A stretch of 14,563 nucleotides of DNA, taken from contig JBIKLI010000076.1 of the NCBI GenBank assembly GCA_044359885.1, forward strand, positions 1 through 14,563. Direction: 5' to 3'. Shown in pieces: positions 1 through 7,021 of the stretch; the stretch's first letter is position 1, and every line of letters starts with the position of its first letter. The translations under genes and the position numbers were made by a program. The DNA comes from CAIOSQ01 sp044359885. Lineage in GTDB: Bacteria; Pseudomonadota; Alphaproteobacteria; CACIAM-22H2. Under the pieces are notes generated by a model. The model had not been told where the DNA came from. It searched no databases and saw only the letters and a program-made list of their open reading frames with translations.

Positions 1-784
1 ACACATGGTAGCGGCAATAGCTGGCGCCCAGCTCGATCAGCAGCTGGTCCCGCGCCTCCAGCCGCCGCGGCGCGCCGATGCCGCGGCCGAACAGCGCGCG
101 CGGCCCTGAATTCACCAGCGGACCGCCCGCGGGCATGTCGCCGCCGCCGGCGAGCATGGCCGCCACGCCCGCCGCCGTCACGCGGCTGTCGAGATCGCCC
201 GGCGCCGTCGCCGCGAGCATCGCATGGACCGCCGCGTCGGCCAGTTCGCCGGCCTTGCGGACATAGGCGAGTTCGGCCGGCGACTTGACCAGGCGCTGGG
301 TGCGCACGATGTCCGATCCGTCGACGAGCCGGCAGGTTCCGGCGAGTTCGGCTTCGACCGCGCGGCAATTGGCGCCGGTCAGGCCATAGGTCGCGAATTC
401 GACCGCGACGGTCTCGCCGCGCAGGCCCAGCTCCTCCAGGATTGCGCGCAGCTCGCGTTCGGGACGCACATCCTCGGCGTTCAGCCAGATGCGGATGTCG
501 TCGTAGAGCGAGCAGGTCTCGGCCTGTCGCTGGTCGGGCCGCCGCGTGAGCAGAACCGTCGGCCGGTCGTCGGCCGTCACGACGCCCGCCTGGAAGAAGA
601 CGTAGCCGGCGGTGTCGAAGCCGGTCAGGTAGTTGTGGCTTTCCTGGGCGAAGACGAGCAGAGCCGCGCAGCCGCGCCGGCGCAGTTCCGCGCGCGTGGC
701 GGCGAGCCGCGACGCGTGCTCGTCCGCCGCGAAGCGCAGCGCGACCTGCCGGCCGCTCCGGGTCTTGGCCGCGTATTCCTGCAT
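1..784 (-). CDS. M24/creatinase-fold protein, second copy (3' end outside window)
   Basis: This is the N-terminal 261 codons of a creatinase/prolidase-fold (M24) protein; the rest lies beyond position 1. The N-terminal domain closely matches the first gene of the same operon (start 8218), sharing blocks such as FAQESH, LTGxDT, VVTAD, RPTVLLTRRPD, LVKSPAE and NSGPRA. The start at 784 has a strong GGAGGGG ribosome site at 793-799 with 8 bases of spacing, and lies 17 bases after the M20 stop, so it is the downstream gene of the operon. The visible part ends just after IELGASYCRY, where the first metal-binding Asp of M24 enzymes would be; Glu stands there, as in the paralogue. The remaining ligands cannot be judged. 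It probably acts in the cytoplasm on the imported solute. The substrate is unknown; a plain Xaa-Pro peptidase role is doubtful because of the paralogue's lost ligands. Confidence 0.88.
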   Translation of the reverse strand, partial: MQEYAAKTRSGRQVALRFAADEHASRLAATRAELRRRGCAALLVFAQESHNYLTGFDTAGYVFFQAGVVTADDRPTVLLTRRPDQRQAETCSLYDDIRIWLNAEDVRPERELRAILEELGLRGETVAVEFATYGLTGANCRAVEAELAGTCRLVDGSDIVRTQRLVKSPAELAYVRKAGELADAAVHAMLAATAPGDLDSRVTAAGVAAMLAGGGDMPAGGPLVNSGPRALFGRGIGAPRRLEARDQLLIELGASYCRYHV

Positions 785-792
785 GGCGGCGG

Positions 793-799
793 CCCCTCC
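793..799 (-). promoter_or_regulatory. Ribosome binding site of second M24 gene
   Basis: GGAGGGG on the minus strand, 8 bases before the ATG at 784 and just downstream of the M20 stop codon (802-804). It fixes the start of the second M24 gene and shows that the gene is translated independently of M20 termination. Confidence 0.6.
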
Positions 800-801
800 G
801 G

Positions 802-2022
802 TCAGGCGCGTTCGCAGATGTCGAGCATGGCGAGAAGGTAGATGCGCACCATGTCGAGATAGTCGGCGATGTCGACGCGCTCGTCCGGCATCGTGTTGTA
901 GCGGCCGCCCGGACCGCACACGATGCCTTCCGCGCCGAGCTCCTTGTAGAAATGGCCGGCATCCGTGCCGTAGAAGCCCGGCGGCGTGATCGCCCCGGTC
1001 GGCTGATCGGTGCCCCGGACCTTGCGATAGGCGGCATTGACGGTCTTCACGATGCGCGCGTCGCGATCCACCCGGAACGCGGGCATCAGCGGCCGCCCCT
1101 TGACGTCCTCGGCCTCGACCGTCGCCTTGAGACCGGGGAAGCGGCGCTCGAGGTCGTCCAGGACGCGGCGGAAATCGGCGAGCGCGGCAGCCTGGGTCTG
1201 GCCAGGTCCGTAGCGGCCCGAGCCCTTGAGCCGCACGACGTCCGCGACCTGCGGTGGCCGCCATTCGTGGAATTCGCGACCCAGCGCGCCGCGCATCACG
1301 CCGACATGCACGCGGTTGATGGCGCGATGATCGTCGTCCGGCGCGTCGGAGAACTTCATGCCGTTGAGGCGCGGGATCAGGTCGCAGGCGGCCATGAGCG
1401 CGTCGACCGCCTCCTCGCGCTTCGACATGTGGCGCGTCACGCCCTGCAGCTCGATGATGAAGGTGAACGCGGCGGCATGCATGGTGATCGCCGCGAGGTC
1501 GGTGGGCTCGCTGTTGATGAAGTAGTCGGCGCGGAAGCCGTTGCGGATCGCGGCCAGCGTGCCGACGCCGCCCTGCAATTCGCCGACGACATAGGTCAGC
1601 ACCACGTCGCCCTTCAGCCGAACTCCGGCGTCGATCAGCGTCTTGACCGCGCAGAACGAGGCCGCGTCGCCGGCCTTCATGTTCGACACGCCGATGCCGT
1701 AGACGAATCGGTCGTCGACCAGCCCGCCCCAGGGATCGACCGTCCAGCCCTCGGTCGCCGGATTGGTGTCGAGATGGCCGTTGAACAGCAGGCTCTTGCC
1801 GCCGCCCGTCCCGCGCCATGTGCCGATCGCGTTGAAGCGCCCCGGCTCCACCGGGCTGGGCGCGGCGTCGAGGCCCAGGCCGCGCATCTGGCCCACGACA
1901 TGCTCGACCAGCGCGCGTTCGCCGTCGGTCTGCGTATAGCTCTTGTGGCGCACCCAGTCGGCGACGATGTCGAGGCAGGCCTTCTCGTCGATGGCGGCGA
2001 GCAGTTCGTCGGCGGTCTTCAT
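802..2022 (-). CDS. M20-fold amidohydrolase/peptidase with degenerate metal site
   Basis: A 406-residue protein of the M20 (ArgE/DapE/CPG2) fold, presumably cytoplasmic. Family landmarks are in order: HLD (83-85), WTVDPWGG (93-100), YGIGVSNMKAG (108-118), GELQGG (147-152), SEPT (171-174), GPGGRYNTMPDE (370-381). By motif alignment with DapE and carboxypeptidase G2, His83, the supporting Asp85, the catalytic Glu148 and Glu172 are kept. The bridging metal Asp is Asn114, the second Glu of the EE pair is Leu149, and the last His is Thr377. A normal two-zinc site therefore looks impossible; this could be a specialised subfamily with different chemistry or a binding role. The start at 2022 has GGAG 9 bases upstream. 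An in-frame ATG at 2052 overlaps the ATPase stop as ATGA and would add ten residues. The gene sits after the transporter genes, which suggests processing of the imported solute. Fold confident, reaction unknown. Confidence 0.9.
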   Translation of the reverse strand: MKTADELLAAIDEKACLDIVADWVRHKSYTQTDGERALVEHVVGQMRGLGLDAAPSPVEPGRFNAIGTWRGTGGGKSLLFNGHLDTNPATEGWTVDPWGGLVDDRFVYGIGVSNMKAGDAASFCAVKTLIDAGVRLKGDVVLTYVVGELQGGVGTLAAIRNGFRADYFINSEPTDLAAITMHAAAFTFIIELQGVTRHMSKREEAVDALMAACDLIPRLNGMKFSDAPDDDHRAINRVHVGVMRGALGREFHEWRPPQVADVVRLKGSGRYGPGQTQAAALADFRRVLDDLERRFPGLKATVEAEDVKGRPLMPAFRVDRDARIVKTVNAAYRKVRGTDQPTGAITPPGFYGTDAGHFYKELGAEGIVCGPGGRYNTMPDERVDIADYLDMVRIYLLAMLDICERA

Positions 2023-2048
2023 GGCTGCGATCTCCGGTCGATGGTCCT

Positions 2049-3689
2049 TCATGCCGCGCCGCCGACGGGGACGGGCACGGCGTCGAGCAGGGTGCGGGTG
2101 TACGGGTGACGGTCGGGCGCGTCCGCCGCGCCGACGGGAAAGAGGTCGACCAGCTCGCCGCGATACATGACCGCGATCGTGTGCGCGAGCTGGCGCACGA
2201 GGTTGAGGTCGTGGGTGATGAACAGGCAGGTGGCGCCGGTCCGCGCCTGCAGGTCGACCAGCAGCCGCGCGATCGAGGCCTGGACCGAGACGTCGAGCGA
2301 CGAGGTGATCTCGTCGCAGAGCACCAGGCGCGGCTCGGCTGCGAAGGCGCGGGCGATCGCGACGCGCTGCTTCTCGCCGCCGGACAGCTGGTGCGGATAG
2401 CGGCGCGCGAATTCGGGCGGCAGGAGCACCTGGGCGAGCAGTTCGCCAACGCGACGGTCGATCTCGGCGCGTCCTCTGGCGATCCCGTAGAGCTTGAGCG
2501 GACGGGAGAGGATGTCCCGCACCCGCTGGCGCGGGTTGAGCGAGGCGTCCGGGTTCTGGAAGACGATCTGCGCGGCGCGGCGATAGGCGCGGTCGAGCGT
2601 GGCGCGCGCCGCGAAGGACCGCCCGTCCAGCGTCAGCCGGCCGCTGAAGTCGTTGAGGCCGGCGATCGCGCGCGCGATCGTCGACTTGCCCGATCCCGAT
2701 TCGCCGACGATGCCCAGGATCTCGCCCTTGCGCACGGCGAAGCCGATGTCGCGCGCGCCGGTCACCTGCGACTGGGCGCGGCCGAGCAGCCGGGCGAAGA
2801 GCGAGCGGTCGCCGTAGCGGACCGTCATCGTGTCGAGCCGCAGCAGCTCGGGCGCGCCGGCGGGCGGCAGCGGGTCGACCAGGCGCAGATCCGGCCGCGG
2901 TACCGCGGCGATCAGCATGCGCGTGTAGTCGTGCCGCGGCGCGCCGAAGATGCCGGCGGCGGTGCCGCGCTCGACGATCCTGCCGCGATGGATGACCGCG
3001 ACGTCGTGGGCGATGCGCGAGACCAGCGCCAGATCGTGCGAGATGTAGAGCGCCGCGACGCCGGTGTCCTGCTGCAGCCGCGCGAAGAGATCCTGGATCT
3101 GCCGCGCGGTGACGATGTCGAGCGCGGTCGTCGGCTCGTCGAAGACGATGCATTCGGGGTTGCAGGCGAAGGCGGTGGCGATCACCACGCGCTGCTTCTC
3201 CCCGCCCGAGGCCTCGTGCGGATAGCGGCGCATCATCTCGGCCGGCCGCGTGATCCCGGTGCGCGCGAGCAGCGCCTCGCCTTCGGCGAAGGCCTGCTTC
3301 TCGGTGAGGCCGCGATGGCGGACCAGGACCTCGGCCAGCTGGCGGCCCAGCATCAGCGTCGGGTTCAGCGAGGTCGAGGGATCCTGGAAGACCATGCCGA
3401 TGCGCCGGCCGCGGATGTCGGCGATCTGCTGGCGGGTCTTGGCGCGCAGGTCCTCGCCCGACAGACGGATCTCGCCGCCGCCTTCGCGCGCGTTGGCGGG
3501 CAGGTAGCGCAGGATCGCCCAGGCGATCGAGCTTTTGCCCGATCCGGATTCGCCGACCAGCCCCAGCGTGCGTCCGCGCGCGACCGACAGGTCGATGTCC
3601 GACAGCGCCTGGACGACGCCTTCCCCCGTCCGGTAGGCGAGCGAATAGCCGCGGATCTCCAGGACGCGCGGGGCCTCGGGCCCGGTCAT
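2049..3689 (-). CDS. Fused dipeptide/oligopeptide ABC transporter ATPase (DppD-DppF type)
   Basis: A 546-residue protein with two complete ABC ATPase domains in one chain, equivalent to DppD/OppD plus DppF/OppF. Domain 1 has Walker A GESGSGKS (46-53), Q-loop FQDP (101-104), signature SGGEKQR (161-167), Walker B IVFDE (181-185) and the switch His218. Domain 2 has Walker A (329-336), signature LSGGEKQR (435-442), Walker B LVLCDE (455-460) and His493. Each domain is followed by the short HxYTR segment typical of peptide-importer ATPases (DYTRMLIAAVP, PYTRTLLDAVP). Both sites look catalytically complete; domain 2 has CDEIT where DEP is usual. It drives import through the two permeases encoded just upstream. 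The ATG at 3689 overlaps the stop of the upstream permease as ATGA, which sets the start and implies translational coupling. Such fusions are common in proteobacterial peptide transporters. Confidence 0.95.
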   Translation of the reverse strand: MTGPEAPRVLEIRGYSLAYRTGEGVVQALSDIDLSVARGRTLGLVGESGSGKSSIAWAILRYLPANAREGGGEIRLSGEDLRAKTRQQIADIRGRRIGMVFQDPSTSLNPTLMLGRQLAEVLVRHRGLTEKQAFAEGEALLARTGITRPAEMMRRYPHEASGGEKQRVVIATAFACNPECIVFDEPTTALDIVTARQIQDLFARLQQDTGVAALYISHDLALVSRIAHDVAVIHRGRIVERGTAAGIFGAPRHDYTRMLIAAVPRPDLRLVDPLPPAGAPELLRLDTMTVRYGDRSLFARLLGRAQSQVTGARDIGFAVRKGEILGIVGESGSGKSTIARAIAGLNDFSGRLTLDGRSFAARATLDRAYRRAAQIVFQNPDASLNPRQRVRDILSRPLKLYGIARGRAEIDRRVGELLAQVLLPPEFARRYPHQLSGGEKQRVAIARAFAAEPRLVLCDEITSSLDVSVQASIARLLVDLQARTGATCLFITHDLNLVRQLAHTIAVMYRGELVDLFPVGAADAPDRHPYTRTLLDAVPVPVGGAA

Positions 3690-4507
3690 CGCTGCCGTCC
3701 GCGCGGGTCGAGGACGTCGCGCAGCGCGTCGCCGAACAGGTTGAAGCCCAGCGCCGCGACGGCGATGGCGATGCCCGGCGCGGCGACGCACCAGGGATTG
3801 CGGAACATGAACTGCCGCGCCTCGGCGATCATCAGACCCCATTCGGTCGATGGCGGCTGCGCGCCCAGCCCCAGGAAGCCCAATGTCGCGCCCAGCATGA
3901 TCGCGAAGGAGACGCGGATCGTCGCCTCGACGATCACCGGTCCCATCGTGTTGGGCAGGACCTCGGCGCCGATGACGTAGACCGGCGATTCGCCGCGCGC
4001 CTGCGCGGCCTGGACGAATTCGCGGGTGCGCACCGACAGCACGGCGGCGCGCGCGATGCGCGCCATGCCGGGGGTGAAGGCGACGGCGACCGCCAGCATC
4101 GCATGCCCGGTGCCGCCGCCCAGGACGGTCACGATCAGCAGCGTGAACAGCAGGTCGGGCACGGCGAGCAGCCCGTCGAGCAGGCGCATGATGACGCTGT
4201 CGATCCAGCGTCCGGCGACGCCCGCGACGACGCCGATCAGCGTCCCGGCCGCCACCCCGGCCAGCGTGGCGCCGACGCCGAACAGGATCGTCGCGCGCGC
4301 CCCGTGCAGGATGCGCGAGAGGATGTCGCGACCGAACTGGTCGGTGCCCAGCCAATGCGCCGCCGACGGACCGCGCAGGCGGACGGCAGGGTGGAATTGC
4401 TGCGGATCGTAGGGCGCCAGAATCGGCCCGACGACGACCGCGACCATGACGATGGCGAGCAGCGTCGCGCCGACCATCCCGGTCGGATGGCGCAGCAGGT
4501 CACGCAT
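3686..4507 (-). CDS. Dipeptide/oligopeptide ABC transporter permease (DppC/OppC type)
   Basis: A 273-residue inner-membrane permease. The first membrane segment (about 12-31) is followed by the OppC-type hallmark HWLGTDQFGRDILSRILHGAR at about 51-71. Further hydrophobic segments follow, and the cytoplasmic EAA loop that docks the ATPase reads VQAAQARGESPVYVIGAEVLPN. The C-terminus ends with the usual GDALRDVLDPR. It should pair with the DppB-type permease to form the channel. Its ATG overlaps the stop of the upstream permease by 8 bases (ATGCGTGA), and its own stop overlaps the ATPase start as ATGA. Family assignment is firm; the transported solute cannot be read from the sequence. Confidence 0.95.
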   Translation of the reverse strand: MRDLLRHPTGMVGATLLAIVMVAVVVGPILAPYDPQQFHPAVRLRGPSAAHWLGTDQFGRDILSRILHGARATILFGVGATLAGVAAGTLIGVVAGVAGRWIDSVIMRLLDGLLAVPDLLFTLLIVTVLGGGTGHAMLAVAVAFTPGMARIARAAVLSVRTREFVQAAQARGESPVYVIGAEVLPNTMGPVIVEATIRVSFAIMLGATLGFLGLGAQPPSTEWGLMIAEARQFMFRNPWCVAAPGIAIAVAALGFNLFGDALRDVLDPRGRQR

Positions 4508-5450
4508 AGCGCACGCGCGGATCGAGCGCCGCGATCACGATGTCGGAGACCAGGTTCGACAGCGCGTAGACCGCCGCCAGGACCAGCGTCACCGCCTGGA
4601 TCACCGGCAGGTCGCGGTTCTGCAGCGCATGGATCATCAGCCGGCCGAGGCCGGGCCAGGCGAAGACCTCCTCGACCACGATGATCCCGCCCAGCAGGTA
4701 GCCGACGTCGAGCGAGATCACCGCCACCGCCGGCGCCATCGCGTTGCGCAGCGCGTGGCGGCGGATCACCGTGCCCTCGCCGAGGCCCTTGAGCCGCGCG
4801 GCGCGGATGTAGTCGCTGGCCAGCACCTCCGACATCTCCGAGCGGACTTGGCGCACGATATGCGCGGTCAGGATCAGGCTGAGCGTCAGCGCCGGAAGGA
4901 CCATGTGGTAAAGGAATCGGACGGCATCCTCGCCCGGCGGCACGAAGCCGCCGGCGGGGAAGAGCTGGCGTCCGGGTGCCGCGAGGAAGACCAGCAGCAG
5001 CGTCGCCGTGACGAATTCCGGAACCGCCGTGCCCATGTAGGCGAAAAGGCCGATGCCGAGATCGGCGCCGCGCCCGCGGCGCATGCCGGCGACGACCCCC
5101 AGCGGGATCGCGACCAGCGTCACGGCGACGAGCGCGGCGCCGGCCAGCGCGGCCGAGCGCCAGAACGCGTCGCCGATCAGCAGCGAGACGGGCTGGGACA
5201 TGCGCATCGACATGCCCCAGTCGCCGCTGACCAGCCGGCCCAGCCATTCGAGATACTGGACGTGCCAGGGGCGCTCGAGGCCGAGTTCGGCCGCGAGCGC
5301 CTGCAACTGGTCTTCCGTCGCATATTCGCCGAGGATCATCACTGCGGCGTTGCCCGGCAGGATCATGGTGATCGCGAAGACCGCCAGCGAGACGACCAGC
5401 AGGACCAGCACGACCGCGGCCAGGCGCCGCGCGAGATACCCGGCGTTCAT
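4500..5450 (-). CDS. Dipeptide/oligopeptide ABC transporter permease (DppB/OppB type)
   Basis: A 316-residue inner-membrane permease. It begins with a basic N-terminus and a membrane segment (about 8-29), followed by the DppB/OppB-type region ending in LGLERPWHVQYLEWL and GDWGMSM. More hydrophobic segments follow. The EAA loop reads DYIRAARLKGLGEGTVIRRHALRNA, and the C-terminus ends DPRVRYA, the typical B-type ending. It forms the translocation channel with the DppC-type protein. The start lies 6 bases after the stop of the binding-protein gene; its Shine-Dalgarno is poor, so translation is probably coupled. The family call is secure. Confidence 0.95.
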   Translation of the reverse strand: MNAGYLARRLAAVVLVLLVVSLAVFAITMILPGNAAVMILGEYATEDQLQALAAELGLERPWHVQYLEWLGRLVSGDWGMSMRMSQPVSLLIGDAFWRSAALAGAALVAVTLVAIPLGVVAGMRRGRGADLGIGLFAYMGTAVPEFVTATLLLVFLAAPGRQLFPAGGFVPPGEDAVRFLYHMVLPALTLSLILTAHIVRQVRSEMSEVLASDYIRAARLKGLGEGTVIRRHALRNAMAPAVAVISLDVGYLLGGIIVVEEVFAWPGLGRLMIHALQNRDLPVIQAVTLVLAAVYALSNLVSDIVIAALDPRVRYA

Positions 5451-5456
5451 GCGCCG

Positions 5457-6995
5457 TCAGCCGCGATCCAGCCAGACATCCTCGGTGAAGAAGGTCCGCG
5501 ACAGGGGATGCGCGGTCCAGCCCTTCACGTAGGTGCGGTTGGCCGTGAGGATGTCCTGGAAGAACGGGATGATCGACGGCCGGTCGCGGACCATCAGCTG
5601 CTGGGCCTCGGTGTAGAGGCGCCGGCGCTCCGCGTCGTCGAGCGTGGCGCGGCCGCGCGCGACGAGGTCGTCGAATTCCTTGTTGTTCCAGGCGGTGTCC
5701 GCGAAGGCCGCGTCGGTGGTGAACAGCAGCGTGAAGGCCGCGTCCTCGGTCGGCTGCATGCCCCAGTAGCCGATGTAGAAATTGCCCTTGCGCCAGACAT
5801 TCGCCAGATACGTGTCGTGCGGGATTGTCTGGACGTCGATGTCGAAGCCGGCGGGCTGTGCCATCTGCTTCACCGCGACGCCGACCTGGCTGCGGATCGC
5901 GGGACGGTTCGAGCAGATCAGCGGGATCTTGATGCCCTGCGGATAGCCGGCCTGCGCGAGCAGCCGGCGCGCCGCCGGCGGATCGTATTTCGGCGCCGGC
6001 GTGTCCACGAGATAGCGATAGCCCGGCGAGATGCAGTTGTCCGCCGCCGGGCGACCGAGCCCGTCGAGCACGAGATCGACCAGCATCTCGCGATCCACCG
6101 CCATGGCGAGCGCCTGGCGAACGCGCACGTCGTCGAAGGGCTTGGAATCCTGGCGCATCACGATGTTCACGAAGCGGCCCGACGGCACGCGCTGGCCCTG
6201 GACGCCGGGCGCGGCGGCGATGCGCTTGAAATCCGCCTGCTGCACGTCGAGCATGACGTCGACCGCGCCGGAGAGGAAATTCGCGGCCTCGGCGGCGAGA
6301 TCGGGGAAGAGATAGAGCTCGACCGCATCGAGATGCGGCTTGCCCGGGATGTAGTAGTCGGGGTTGCGGACCAGCCGCATGAAGCGCGCGCTGTCGTAGG
6401 TCTCCTGCTTGAACGGCCCGGTGCCGATGGCGCGCGCGTTCATCGCCTGGAGCGGCCCCTTGACCACCGCGGCCGGCACGATGCGGGCGTTCGCGTGGGC
6501 GAGCGAGACCGGCAGGTCGGCGAACGAGCTCTTCAGCTCGAAGCGCACCGTCAGCGGATCGACCGCGACGACCTTGTCGATCATGTTCAGCACGGCGCGC
6601 GCCGGCGAAGCGGTCTTGGGATCGAGGATCGCCTCGATCGTCGCGACGACGTCGGCCGCGGTGAACGCCGTGCCGTCGTGGAACTTGACGTTCGGGCGCA
6701 GCTTGAAGGTGAAGACGCGCGCCGCGTTTTCGCCGGTCCATTCGAGGGCGAGGTCGGGACGCGGCGCCATGTTGCGGTCGAGCCGGGTCAGGCCGGCATA
6801 GATCATGTCCAGCGCCAGATACTCGGCCGGACCGGAGTTCTGCAGCACGTTCAGCGTCAGGATGCTGGTCGAATGGCTGACCTTCAGCGTGCCGCCGCGC
6901 CGCGGCGCGCCCTGCGCCGCCGCGCCCTGGGCGAGCAGCGGAATGCTCGCGATGCCGCCGACGACGCCGCGCCGCGTGATGTCGAAATTCGTCAT
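5457..6995 (-). CDS. Periplasmic solute-binding protein, dipeptide/oligopeptide family (SBP_bac_5)
   Basis: A 512-residue extracytoplasmic binding protein of the DppA/OppA family. The N-terminus has a twin-arginine-like motif (ITRRGVVGG, about 6-14), a short hydrophobic stretch and a probable cleavage around AAAQGA (25-30), so Tat export is likely. Family features include LKVSHSTSILTLN early in the mature chain, LEWTGENAARVFTFKLRPNVKFHDGTAFTAADV, the AIGTGPF block, and VRQALAMAVDRE. Length is usual. The start at 6995 is fixed by a strong AAGGAGAG site at 7000-7007. It presents the solute to the permeases encoded immediately downstream. Members of this family bind peptides, but also nickel, haem, opines and other amides, so the ligand is open. 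Confidence 0.95.
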   Translation of the reverse strand: MTNFDITRRGVVGGIASIPLLAQGAAAQGAPRRGGTLKVSHSTSILTLNVLQNSGPAEYLALDMIYAGLTRLDRNMAPRPDLALEWTGENAARVFTFKLRPNVKFHDGTAFTAADVVATIEAILDPKTASPARAVLNMIDKVVAVDPLTVRFELKSSFADLPVSLAHANARIVPAAVVKGPLQAMNARAIGTGPFKQETYDSARFMRLVRNPDYYIPGKPHLDAVELYLFPDLAAEAANFLSGAVDVMLDVQQADFKRIAAAPGVQGQRVPSGRFVNIVMRQDSKPFDDVRVRQALAMAVDREMLVDLVLDGLGRPAADNCISPGYRYLVDTPAPKYDPPAARRLLAQAGYPQGIKIPLICSNRPAIRSQVGVAVKQMAQPAGFDIDVQTIPHDTYLANVWRKGNFYIGYWGMQPTEDAAFTLLFTTDAAFADTAWNNKEFDDLVARGRATLDDAERRRLYTEAQQLMVRDRPSIIPFFQDILTANRTYVKGWTAHPLSRTFFTEDVWLDRG

Positions 6996-6999
6996 GGCC

Positions 7000-7007
7000 C
7001 TCTCCTT
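7000..7007 (-). promoter_or_regulatory. Ribosome binding site of the solute-binding protein gene
   Basis: AAGGAGAG on the minus strand, 4 bases before the ATG at 6995, in the 26-base gap after the M24 stop. It is the clearest Shine-Dalgarno of the operon, consistent with high expression of the binding protein relative to the permeases. Confidence 0.7.
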
Positions 7008-7021
7008 CTTCTTGATGTCGA

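Noticed and set aside
2049..3689. Frameshifted fusion of two ATPase genes
   Set aside because: The frame is continuous, both domains are complete, and a normal linker with the peptide-importer segment separates them. Natural DppD-DppF fusions are common.
2106..3980. A 624-codon plus-strand open frame opposite the fused ATPase
   Set aside because: Composition is that of a GC-driven shadow frame, and the opposite strand encodes two complete ABC domains.
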